Of a stretch of 64,000 nt of DNA, positions 21,246 to 32,264 are shown piece after piece; the stretch's first letter is position 1; the number at the start of each line of letters is the position of its first letter. Under the pieces are notes generated by a model, which was not told the DNA's origin, did no database searches, and saw only the letters and a program-made list of their open reading frames with translations. The translations under genes and the position numbers were made by a program. The stretch lies in assembly GCA_023897205.1 (NCBI GenBank), contig JAHWDD010000012.1, positions 930,001 through 994,000 on the forward strand, given 5' to 3'. The stretch comes from Exophiala sp. HKRS030. Lineage: Eukaryota; Ascomycota; Eurotiomycetes; Chaetothyriales; Herpotrichiellaceae.

Positions 21246-23046
21246 TCAGATTGTTTGTGATCGACTTTCTACGTTGGTGAGTTCCTTCTCAGGCGTCGCT
21301 TCATTGTCTTCCTCGGTTGATTTCTTGCTCAGATCTGCCTCTGCTTCTTTTGCTTCAGCAATAGCGGGCTGTGTTGGCTGCTTGATGAGCGATGCACGTC
21401 GAAGTTTGAGTTTTCGTTCTCCTTGGGCGGATATGCGTGTGAGCTCGGCCACAAAAGATTGACCCCAGAATGCACTATTATCACGTAAACATGTTAGTCG
21501 GGTTAATCTGTTTTCAATAACGCTTCGACCTTCAAAATCTGTGCCGTACGTACCTGGTATATTTGGAAACATATTTATGCAGTTTTGCATAGTTGATAGC
21601 ACGATGCTCAGGACTCATCGTGACGGCCTCTTGAATTGCACCGGCGAGTTCTTCCGTGTTCCATGGGTTGACGAGAATACTACCATTCAAGCTTTGAGCT
21701 GCGCCAGCGAACTCGGAAAGAACCAAAACTCCATTTCGTTCTTCTTGAGTAGCGATGTACTCAAACGAAACCAGGTTCATGCCATCACGGGTCGATGATA
21801 CCAGGCAGACATCGGAAACGGCGTACAGTGCAATCAACTCGTCGAAGTTGACCGATTGGTGCATGAAATGAATGGGCATGAATTCGACCGTCCCTGTAGC
21901 CTGTCAGCGAAGATCAAAATCAGTACAAGCAATGTATGGCCTACCAAATTTGCCATTGATGCGTCCGACCAGTTCATTGACGACGGCTCGAAGATTTTGA
22001 TATTCTTCGACGTCTTGTCTACTTGGTACTGCGACCTGGACCAGCACAACTTTGCCAATCCACTCGGGGTGATCTGTGAGAAAGACCTCCAAGGCATGCA
22101 GTTTTTGTGGGACGCCTTTGATGTAGTCAAGTCGATCTACACCGACCATCAATTTCACGCCTTTGAACTTCTCTTCCAAGACCGCAATACGTTTCTGTAC
22201 CTTCTCCTTCTTGAGTCCTTCGGTGAACTTCTCCGGATCTATACCGATGGGAAATGCTCCAACAGTGACGATCTTGTTTCCAAACTCGACTCCATTGGGT
22301 GTCGTGGTCAAGTCCAAAATTCGAGAACAGCTGCTGAGGAAATGTCGGGCATAGTCATAAGTATGGAAACCGATCAAATCACAATGGAGGACTCCCAGCA
22401 GAATTTCATTTCTCACAGGAAGGATGCGATAGATTTCGCTGGATGGGAAAGGCGTGTGTAAGAAGAAGCCAATCTTGACGTTGGATTTGGATGTACCAAT
22501 CTCTTCTCGAAGCATCTGCGGGAGAAGCATGAGATGGTAGTCGTGGACCCAGATAAGATCACCGTCCTGAACTTCGTCGACAATAGCTCGAGCAAAGAGT
22601 CGATTTGCTTCCTCATACGCGTTCCAGGCTGACTCGTCAAAAGTGATTTCACCAGGATGATAATGGAAAAGAGGCCACATGATGGAGTCTGCGCATTGAG
22701 ATTAGTTGGGTCAACTGAAGGGAGTCGTCGATTACTCACTAGAAAAGCCGTTATAATGTCGATCGGCGAGTTCATCATCCATAAAGACGGGAATAGCATT
22801 AAATTCGTCTTTTAATCGAGTAGTGACATCGTTAACTTCATTTTTGGGGATCTCGAGTCCTGGCCAGCCATACCACTGAAATTGTGTCGTCTTGGCCAAT
22901 CCACTCAGTCCAGTGACCAAACCACCTGATGACATGGAATACTCATACTTGCCATCGTTGGAACGCTTGATGGTGATGGGCAGTCGATTGGAGACAAGAA
23001 GGAGCCGCGACTCGACCTTTGGAGGTTCAGAAACAAAAGAAGGCAT
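21246..23046 (-). CDS. TPS1: Alpha,alpha-trehalose-phosphate synthase (UDP-forming)
   Basis: Cytosolic GT20 glycosyltransferase that makes trehalose-6-phosphate from UDP-glucose and glucose-6-phosphate for stress protection and control of glycolysis. Four exons (23046-22740, 22688-21945, 21893-21554, 21474-21246) with 51-, 51- and 79-nt introns give 539 residues. Family motifs run in order: LLLVSNRLPIT, QWYGWPGLEIP, LIWVHDYHLMLLPQMLRE, IGFFLHTPFPSSEIYRILP, VGVDRLDYIKGVPQKLHALE and VCLVSSTRDGMNLVSFEYIA. The ~65-residue Lys/Glu/Ala-rich tail after SFVAELTRI is variable in fungi. There is no phosphatase domain, so this is the TPS1 type, not TPS2. Confidence 0.97.
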
Positions 23047-25285
23047 TTTTAGTGCAGATGGTCGTATTTGATGTTCAGAAAGAAGTATTGACAAGGATCA
23101 AAATTGTTGTTGAAGAGTGAGTAAGATGGACTCTCTAGGCGATGATGTGAAGTCGCTTGTGCCGCACGACGTTTCCAGTGTCTCGCTGACCGTGGTGCAC
23201 GGTCGAACGATGATGATAGAGAAACGACGGTCAAAGGGTGAAATGTGATGATGGGTGATCTAGTTCAATCTCGAGTGAAGTAGGTGAATATCAGATATGG
23301 GGCAAGAAGTGAATATAATGGCTAAGCGGTGCAGCAGTTCGGGAGAAGCCGTCGGATTGCCCAACGGAGAAAATAAAATGAAAGATGGTCAAGTTGGGAC
23401 TTTGTCGTAAGCCTGGGCCTGGCAATTGATTGATTGATTGATCGATTGATCGAGTCCAGTACGGAAGGAGTTGCCTCTCGAATAGGATCGGGTTTTCTAG
23501 TATCGTCGCCGTGTAGCACCATCCGCCAAGTTTGGATACCCTGGTCCGCACGATTCCTGCCCAATGGATCTAGGTTACAAGTACCCGACGAGTGCACAAT
23601 TGAGGGGCTCGATTGGTACAATGCGAGGAAGAATACAATGTGGTGTTGCAGCTATGATGGCGGATTCGGGAATGATCGAATCCGAGCTTTGATGTTTCAA
23701 AGGGAGAAGTAGTGAAGCTGGAAGCTGGAGCTGGAAAGTTCGAGATACACACGGCACAAGAATCAGCTCGTTGCTTGAGGCTGCCAAGGAACATATCATC
23801 CCAAGAGGGGAATGTGAGAACATGGGTACGTCAGAGTTAGAATTCAAGTATGTGAGAACTGGGGCACAATGGACAGCGAACTGGAAAAGCCTAAAAAAAC
23901 GTTGGACACACGTTGCCTGGGACCCACAAGATGACTTTTGTTCAAGTTCCTGAGATGATGAGATACCATCTTCTTGATTTCGATGGACGATTAGTTGGAA
24001 TAGGCACGGAACAATCGTCCGGCGCCATTGGACCACCACGCAGCTATTAGGTGCCTATGTACCAAGTGTTTGTCCTATTTGGCTCCCCTGGCTCCCCAAA
24101 AAAAATCCAAACACATGTCAGTGCAAAAGTGGGCGGCGGCGGATTGCACGCAGCACATGTATCGACCTCACTTTCCCATTCGTGTGCTTTTGGGTCGAGC
24201 CTCAGGTTTTCATGTGGACCGAGCCATTGGGCATATTTTCCCATAATATCCCCCCAACTGTGGTCGTCACCTTGACACCTAGTGCATGTTAGATTTGTTG
24301 GACAACCCAGTTTTACCGACAAGCGACCGCCGGCGAGGCACCTCTGCTTTCACGTGACGTTCAGCTCCCCATTGGTCAGACACCTCGTCTGCTGCAACTT
24401 CGGGGGAAAAGGGTTGTCCATTAATGTGAGCTATTTCTATCTGGTGAGAAGCAAGCTCTGATGAGGAAATGAGCTGAGAACTAAAGTCTCCGGTTTTCAA
24501 GAGATCAGGAGTCGCGGTAGTGATAACGGCCTAGATTGCACGGTATACAGTCTGTCGGTCAGAGCTAAAATACCCAGACTGTACCCTCTTTCAACACTCA
24601 GAATGCTGATGTTCAACTGTTTCGGGAGTAAAGACATATTTTTATTGTAGTTAATTCTTCTAGCCTGTAAATAGTACACACGACGACAGCAGAATGCCAT
24701 GGAGACCATTTCAGGCATCTCCCATCCATGCTACTTGGGCCGATGCAAACCGTCATCAGCGCTTTGGCGGTGCAGTACTCAGGCGACATTGAGCCACATC
24801 CATATGTTGTGTGTATAGCCACTGTCTTTGTTTTGAGAGTTGGATCAAATATATCCACGTATCTTGTCCTTTCCTACCATGCTGGCTTGTCCTGAAGTTC
24901 GCACAACGCCGTCTTCAGTCATCCACCCTTATCTCTCAAACAGTACATCTTTAACACCCCATGTTTCAATGCTTGCTCGCCAATTTCTTCTAGATTGCCA
25001 TTGTCCTTGCCGTTTCCGCCGATGCTCTCTGTTCCCTTTCCTGTCACTTCTGACTTTCAACCCACCCATTCCACCTTCTTCAAGACAAAAGAAAAAAGCT
25101 ACTCGGAGCTTGATGCGATATAAAGATCAAGAAGTCGTAACTCCGTACAAGGTCATCAATCGTGCTTCTGAGTCTCGTCAAGCATCAACATGAAAAAAAC
25201 ACGCTTTCGTTAGGACATGAGTCTAGCATTAGATCTGCTGTCAAATCTCTCATCACTCTCATCACTCTCGTTATTCGTCCTTGTT
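23047..25285. other. 2.2-kb intergenic region, TPS1 promoter side
   Basis: The left part is the TPS1 promoter; the right end is the 3' flank of the Zn2Cys6 gene. A TTGATTGATTGATTGATCGA run lies near 23427-23447. CCCCT/AGGGG stress elements occur at about chance frequency. A pyrimidine-rich tract at about 25000-25085 resembles a plus-strand promoter leader, but no plus-strand gene follows. Confidence 0.5.
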
Positions 25286-27664
25286 TTAATTTGCTCGAAT
25301 CACCAACTTGGCCAAGAATTTGTTGGATAGTGAGTCGAAATCTTTACGTTCGAACTTGGCATTCGGGCGCCCACGCAGGTAGTTCTCTATAGGATTTGTT
25401 AGCCGATGTATGTCGTGTTTCATATGAGACATGCTTACCGTATTTCGTAACATTTTCCCGTACCTCAGTCATGGTACTACAGACATCGGGATTGGAGGCA
25501 AGAAGGGCGTGGTGTTTGTTGGTATCCCATTCAAGGAACGATGGCAACTTCTGCGAGATTGCTTGGAAGAGGCCAACAACCACACCAACCGGCGTGGTTT
25601 CCATGTCGTTGCAGAATTTGTCCACCGAAGCCGAGTCAGGAACTCGATAGTGACAGTCAAATTGCATGCACTCCCACACTGCCAACAACACCGATGCAAG
25701 GATGAAAATAGTGGGCCAATTCTTGAGCTTGTCCCCACTGTACACACTCGAGTACAAACTGGAAAGCTCCTCGAGAACATCCTTGTGAAGTTCACGCCAC
25801 ATGTCAGCCATGGCGCATTTGATCTGGAAGTTGATCATAACTGGTGCCATGGTCTTTCCAAAGAATTTCGAGGTTTCTTCCTCAATCCGACCAACAAGGT
25901 TTTCCTCGGGTGGTACTCCCTCGACCATGGTAATATGTAATGTAAGGCTGTATGCTAACATAAGCTTAAGGGCCTTCTTGATGATGGTGGAACCAGTCTT
26001 GAAATAGAAACGATATGCCGTCTTGAGCATCTGCGACAGGAAAGGAGTGCCTTCAAAGTATTCATCGACAAATTTCTCAAATGTCCCAGTACCGTCGATG
26101 TGTCGGTCGAGGTAGTCGCTAAGCATTGCAGTAGAGATGCCTTCCATGCCCGCAGATAGTTTGGCGGTGGAGACTTCATAGCCTTCGGGGCTTGATTATT
26201 GGCCTCGATCCAGTCCATCTTAAGACAGGAGTCATCTCGAACATACACCTCTCGAGCCGTGACGGGAAGCATGTGGCCATAGCCGTGGGTGATGAACAGG
26301 GTCTTTTCAGTGTCCGAGAAACCCTTGATATTGCCGACGGAGAATCCTAGTGAGATATGTCGCTCGTAGTCGAATTTCCAGTCCTTTAGGAAATATCCAA
26401 TCTCCTTGATGTCAATACGCGTGCAAGGCACTTGCCACAGACGAGCATGTGAAGGCTGGCACCCTGCACATGGCTCACCCTTGTCACACGTCTTCTTCAA
26501 GAACTTGCATCTCAAACAGGCTCTTAGTTTCCGGATTTCACTGGCCTGTTTTCTTTGTTCGGGCCTGAGAGGGCCCTTCCTTCGTCCAATTCGCTTTTCT
26601 CCCTCGACCTTGCCGACCGGAGCTGTCTTCTTGACGACCTTGTCCGTCGACTTTGCAGCGATGGGGCTCTTCCTTGAGGCTTTTCGTCCCGGCGAGCCAG
26701 CTGAGCCTATGGAGCTAGGTGAACGTGCTGAAGACGTGGATGACTTGGCTTGTGGGATGGGAATGGGTCGGATGAGGGCAACGCTGTTGGCATTGCTGGA
26801 ACTTGTAGAAGTGTGATCGTATGGTGTGCTGTGGTCGTGGCTGTGACTATGGCTATGACTATGACTATGTCCGTGGCTGTGTCCTGCACATTCAAAGTCG
26901 CTGTCTGAGAAGGTGGTGGGGGAATAAACGGCTTGCGAAGAGCCCATGTCAAGATTTGACATGAAGCCATGGCCTTGTTCCAGGTCCGAGTATGATGATT
27001 CAGATAGGGTTCGGTTGTGGATGGTCTGATTCGGGTCGACAAAGTACTGGCGCTCATATGTTTCAAACTGTCTCTGAGCATCAATCATGGTCCAACCACT
27101 CTCGTCAGCAGAACTGGGTTGTGATAAAACTTCCAGGTGTGATCCCGTGGGTGAACCGGTCAATTGTTGGTAGGGAGAGACGGCCAGGCCAATATCTGTT
27201 GTGGTATAATGAATCAATTCGGCGTGGAAGTCCTGCCAGTTCTGAGGCATACCGTCGATGCCCTGTTCGAGAGGAAGAAATGATGGCTCCATGGGTAGAC
27301 CGGACGAGATTGGGGTCTGTGATACGGGAAGCATGGCCAGCTGGGAGGAATGTAGAGGCATGCTGTGAAATTGGGTGCTGTATAGGTCGTATGATGTCTG
27401 CTGTGCCGCGAATTCCATTGCCTGCTGTGCTTGTTCAAATCTCCAAGCATCCATCATGGGATGTTCTGCCATTGTAGTCTGCCTCAGGCCGTTGCTGTGT
27501 GTTTGAATGGGACTAACGTTCCTACGGGGATCTTGTCTCTGGTCTGTGACTTGGTCCATGGATACAGATACAGATACCGGCCATGCTTGGTTCGGGTAAT
27601 ACGTGTTGGTTCGGTCGAGGTCGTATGAGAGATCTTCGCCGGTCAAGGCGATATTGCCGGCCAT
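25286..27664 (-). CDS. Zn(II)2Cys6 transcription factor, one-base frameshift
   Basis: Fungal-type nuclear DNA-binding regulator; targets unknown. Exon 1 is 27664-25439 and exon 2 is 25386-25286, with a 52-nt intron (GTAAGC...CTATAG). The zinc cluster lies unusually far in, at about residues 383-412: CLRCKFLKKTC, PCAGC, then VPC, six cysteines in C6 order. It is followed by a conserved block (TRIDIKEIGYFLKDWKFDYE) and a long helical C-terminal region. The first 380 residues are Gln/Ser/Pro-rich with a His-Ser repeat. The reading frame breaks at GGGG 26187-26190 (+ strand): with one more base, NNQAPEGYEVSTAKLSAGME runs on and total coding length becomes 2328 nt (775 aa). Without it translation stops at about 569 aa. 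Assembly error is most likely. Confidence 0.83.
26830..26885 (-). repeat. Coding minisatellite for a His-Ser/Gly tract
   Basis: Hexamer-like repeats on the plus strand (GGCTATGACTAT type) encode, on the minus strand, alternating His with Ser, Gly or Asp (HSHGHSHSHSHSHSHDH) inside the Zn2Cys6 regulator. Confidence 0.8.
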
Positions 27665-30600
27665 GATGAATGTTGGTCAGACAAAGAGCCTTGTGGATGA
27701 TGACAATGGCCCTCTTGCAGAAGAGGATGGACGAGGGAGGATGTCGAGCTGGCCTCGTGAAGCTGGAAGGAAGAGAAGCTGGAGGAAGAGGATACGGCGG
27801 AAAGGACAATCGGTTTACAGAGTGACCGCCTCTGTGAGAGTGTCGTGGGAGAGCGGGCCTCAGGAATCAAGTGGAGTGGGTGGTGAGAAGAGGCGGTGAG
27901 CAGTGCATGCAGCGTCGGTCGACGGTCGAATTGGCGGGGGACAAAAAAGTGGGCGCAGGCAAAGTCCTTGTCTGAAAGTCTGCTGGTCAATGGTGGGCAA
28001 GCGTGGGCAAGATGGCGGGAGACTTGTTAGTGGCCAGAGGTCACTGGTCAGCACCGTAAGTTGACTAGGGTTGGACCCGTCGGTGACTCGGCCTCAAAGA
28101 ACAAGGCGCGAGGATGGAGATGGACGCTGGTCGTCTGGTCGTCTTGTTGGTGGCGGTGGTGCGAATGAATGCGGTGAAATGAATGGCTCCAACCATCAGT
28201 CGGCGGCGGGTTGCATTAGGCTCAACCTGGTGAAGGCGGCAGGCCTGGCTCGACGTGAATTGATTTTTGCAACTCTCGAATTCAGATGACCTTGAACCCT
28301 GGCCCCTGATCGCTGGATTCGAGCCTCCACATTCGCTGGTTGGGGGCGTGGAGGAAAGGCCAGCAAGTCTGCAGATGGCCGTTGCTGATGAGTTTTGGTC
28401 CTTGGAACACTCACTACCGAGTCGGTGGGGAGTCGGCGATGGATGGCCACTTTTCAAGTTGTCGCTAACCGGGAACTTTGAGATGGGCCTCAGGCTTGAA
28501 GGCTTTGTCGGCCGATCCCAGAAGCGATCTTGTTAGCGATCTGTCGACTCCGTGGGTCTGACTGTCGGGAGATAATGAATTGAATCGAATCGAGTGGACT
28601 GTTGAGGGCTTTTGTCGACCTAGCTTCTCTGCAGATGATGGCCTGGGGGAGATGTTAGGGGGGCCCTTGATAAGTTTTGGGCGTGTCCACGGGGTCTTTC
28701 GGGGGCTTTCGGGCTCCAAAGCGTTGAGATGGAGGGGCTAAGCAGGCTCCTTAGGCTCCTCAGGCTCCTCTCCAGCCTATACTCAACGCTGACTCTGCTG
28801 GATGCTCCGCGGGCGTCTTGGCGGAAATACGGCTCATCCACAATGAATCAATAGTACCTAGTTAGAGAGTTGAGACTCGCCTTTGAAGCCGGGATTTTGT
28901 CAACAAACTTCCACGATAATCCAAGTGTTGACAAAGGGTGTATGAAGGCTTTCTTGTAGGAATCTATCAACAGAAACCCAATATACAAGAGATTGCAATT
29001 CACCACGAAAATGGGCAAAAGGGAATTGGACTTCTGGTTTTATTAAGCTGTTGACTGCGCCCGTGGGCTTACAAAGTGTTCCCTAAGGACAAACAACCAG
29101 CACCTGAACTCTTCGCAAATACCCCCGGTGCTCAGCCTCCAAGCGCGCATCGCCATCGCCCTCGCCCTCGCCCCGGCAGTCAGACTCGTGCCTCATGCCG
29201 CGTGCCTCTGGATTGTGCCATCTGCCAGTCTGCTTCAGAGGCCTGCGGTGTGGTATCACTCTCTCGCACACGCCGCCATACAATGCTGGGGTTGAGTGGC
29301 ACAACAATTCAAATTCTTGCCGAACACGCCATCCGTTCCAACGCTCGACGGTGCTGGACCTTGGTCGATTCGCAACACCAAAGACTCGCTACGAGGCCGT
29401 CTGAAATTCTGGCCAGTCATGTCACTCTCATCCTTGCAAAAGCCCACCGTTTCCCGTACTCGTAGCCAATATCCTAATCCCAGTCGAGAACAAGCTCACG
29501 CTTATGCAGGTAATCCTCTTGAAGCTGAGGACTAGTCTAGCTCTGGTAAGTCCATTCCCTTTAGCCTGGACTTGCCGATCGACTTACGGAGGACGGAGTA
29601 CGGAGTACAGGCAAGATAACAGCATAAGCTGCTGACCAAGGTCGATGTGGGCAGTGCTTCATTTGAAACCTTGATTGTTGGCTGCCTCTCGTAACCACTC
29701 ACATACTGACAGCCTCGTGAGTGACCCTTGACGCCTGTAATGATCATGACCATGGACGCGACAGGCATTTGCATACAAAACATGTTGCAATCCACAAATA
29801 CACTGGCGGCAGATGTTGTAGGCTTGTAGCTGTATGCTGTTATGCATTCACCTTGACCTTTCTGCTGAACGGGGGAGCGCCATGTGAGAAGCGGTGAGGA
29901 CTCACTACTGTAGTTAGCGGACAATGGTTTTGACACGGTTGCGGGTCTTTGCCGATAGGAAATCAAGACTCAAGAATCAGGACTCAGGAGTGCATACAAT
30001 CGAAATAGCAACCACAGCTGCAACAGGATACCGACAGGACTCTCATAATGGTCTGTTGTTTCATCCTGAGATGAACGGGAACGGACAGTGATTTCATTCG
30101 CTGCGTCGAGGAATTTCCCATCTGCTGTGCACACCACAGGCATCTGTCACGCGGACAAGATGTTGATTGGAATGTTGCCCTGAGCCGACAACATACCATC
30201 GTTTCATGCCACTCGTTTGTTTCGTTTTCATCAAAGTGGACAAGAATGTTATTATGGAGTCAAGCAATGGTCAAAGTACAGAGTAGTATCAGAGGTAGGT
30301 ATGTACATAGATTTCGTGTTTGGACCCTGAATCGCCATTCCCGCCAAGCACAAGGACTCAATGACTCGTGCTTCTGAGGCCCCTCGGCCCAACCTCACCA
30401 GTCGACGACAACCAACATGAAATCCTCCCATTGTAGGGCTTTGTTGGCATGGATAATTGATGAGGATCTCATGTACAATCCCTTGAAGCCCTTGGTCAGT
30501 TCGTTGACTTAGAGGACTAGAACCACCTATACATGTGGCATTTGAGCACAATAGCAAATTGACATTCCAAAAGAGAATCAAAGAGCCTCACTCACTCATG

Positions 30601-30681
30601 CAGAGACTCACCTCGATCCGATTGCTGCACAGTTTCCCGAGACCGGCGTAAACGAAGGTCTCGGTCTCAAGACCAAACATA
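27665..30681. other. 3.0-kb divergent intergenic region
   Basis: It lies between the starts of the Zn2Cys6 gene (-) and RAM1 (+), so it holds both promoters. TACGGAGTA lies at 29599-29607, next to two degenerate copies (29585-29600). Small frames (for example 29296-29535 +) have no family features. The length is generous and could hide a small gene or a long 5' UTR. Confidence 0.45.
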
Positions 30682-32264
30682 ATGGATCTGCTATCGTCAA
30701 TACCGCCATATTTCCGGCAGCCGCCCGTACTGATCGACGAATTAGAAACCAGCACTTCAACCCTACAAGCGGCCACAGTAAACGAATGCCTGCCTCTGCT
30801 CAAGGCAATCGAAGACCCATCGAGAAGCCCATTCGACTTCAATCAATTCGGCGTCTTTTCCCTGCAACGAGAAGACCATGTGCGCTTCCTTCATGAGAAT
30901 CTTGCTCAATTCCCCGCTCGATTCGTGGGTATTGACGCGAGCCGTCCATGGATGGTCTACTGGGCATTGGCGGCTCTACATATGCTTGGAGAAGATGTCT
31001 CGTCCATGCGTTCAAGGTACTATCATCTTTCGTGTCTCACACATAATGGCCCTTCTCATAACTCTTCCATACTCAAGACCAAATCACTCCTGACAACGTC
31101 ATCAACAGAGTCGTCAAGACATTCTACCCTAGTCAGAACAAAACAGGTGGCTTTGGAGGCGGCCATGGCCAATTGTCTCATCTCGCAGGAGTATACGCCA
31201 CTCTTCTCAGTCTGGCCATCGTAGGAGGTGAAGAAGCATATTCGCTCGTCGACCGTAAGTCAATGTGGCAATGGCTCGGCCGATTAAAACAGCCAGATGG
31301 AGGGTTTCGAATCAGTGAAGGCGGCGAAGAAGATGTTCGTGGTGCGTATTGTGCTCTGGTGGCTGTATCGCTCCTGAATCTCCCCCTTTCACTACCACCG
31401 GACTCGCCCGCTAGGTCGGCCGGATTCGAAACCTTCTTCGACGGCCTAGGAGAGTACATCTCCAGATGTCAGACCTACGAAGGAGGAATCGGAGCTTCAC
31501 CGGGCAACGAGGCTCATGGAGCATATGCATTCTGTGCCATAGCTTGCCTCTGTCTACTGGACAGCCCACATCAATCACTCAACCGATACCTCAATCTCGA
31601 CGAACTGGTAGGCTGGCTCTCGTCCCGCCAGTACAGCCAGAAGGCGGGCTTGCAGGACGAACAAACAAGGTCGTGGATGGATGCTACAGCCACTGGCTCG
31701 GCGGCTGCTGGCCTCTGGTTCAAGCCGCAATCAGTGGGCCACGAGGATCTCCCAACAGTGACAGCACCATCCACAACCTCTACAGCAGCGAAGGTCTCGC
31801 GAGATACATTCTCTGCTGCTGCCAGGCCGAGGACGGCGGCCTGAGAGACAAACCGTCAAAGTCAGTTCCCCTTCTTCCCTTCTCTCCTCCCCCATTTGAC
31901 ACCTCTGCACGCCTTCCAAGCTCCCATGATTCCAAACTGACCAAACCTCTATCCCCTCTCCAGACGACCCGACTCATACCACACATGCTACACGCTGGCG
32001 GGCGTCAGCCTCGTCGAGCACCGACATACCTACGGCAGCGTGGCGCAAGACACGACCGAACCATTCGAAACCGTATGGACGTGGGAAGCGCGCAAAGCCG
32101 AAATCCCCAGCGAGACAGACCCGTCGCAGATCTTCGAGGCCGGCGCCGACCTCTCACCGCTTCATCCGGTCTATGCTATCCCGCATCAGGCTGTTCGCGA
32201 TATCAGGGAATGGAGCTTGCGCAACCCAGTTGACTTTTCCGCCGCAGGAGCCGGACTGGCTTAG
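30682..32264 (+). CDS. RAM1: Protein farnesyltransferase beta subunit, one-base frameshift
   Basis: Catalytic subunit that, with RAM2, farnesylates CaaX proteins such as Ras and a-type pheromone. Exons 30682-31016, 31109-31860 and 31964-32264 have 92- and 103-nt introns. Family features include ASRPWMVYWALAAL, GGFGGGHGQLSHLAGVYAT, QPDGGFRISEGGEEDVRGAY and YEGGIGASPGNEAHGAYAF. Zinc ligands are the Asp and Cys of VVDGCYSHW (about residue 300) and the His of SYHTCYTLAG (about 369). The frame breaks at CC 31637-31638: RQYS is followed one frame over by PEGGLAGRTNKVVDG. One added base makes 1389 nt (462 aa) continuous. An assembly indel is more likely than a lost gene, because every other part is intact. 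Confidence 0.92.

Noticed and set aside
23047..24500. Stress-response elements (CCCCT/AGGGG) in the TPS1 promoter
   Set aside because: Three copies (about 23603, 23815, 24085) in 1.2-1.4 kb equal chance expectation, so no enrichment can be claimed.
29296..29535. 79-codon plus-strand frame as a small gene
   Set aside because: No start context, no homology pattern and alternative frames of equal length on both strands.
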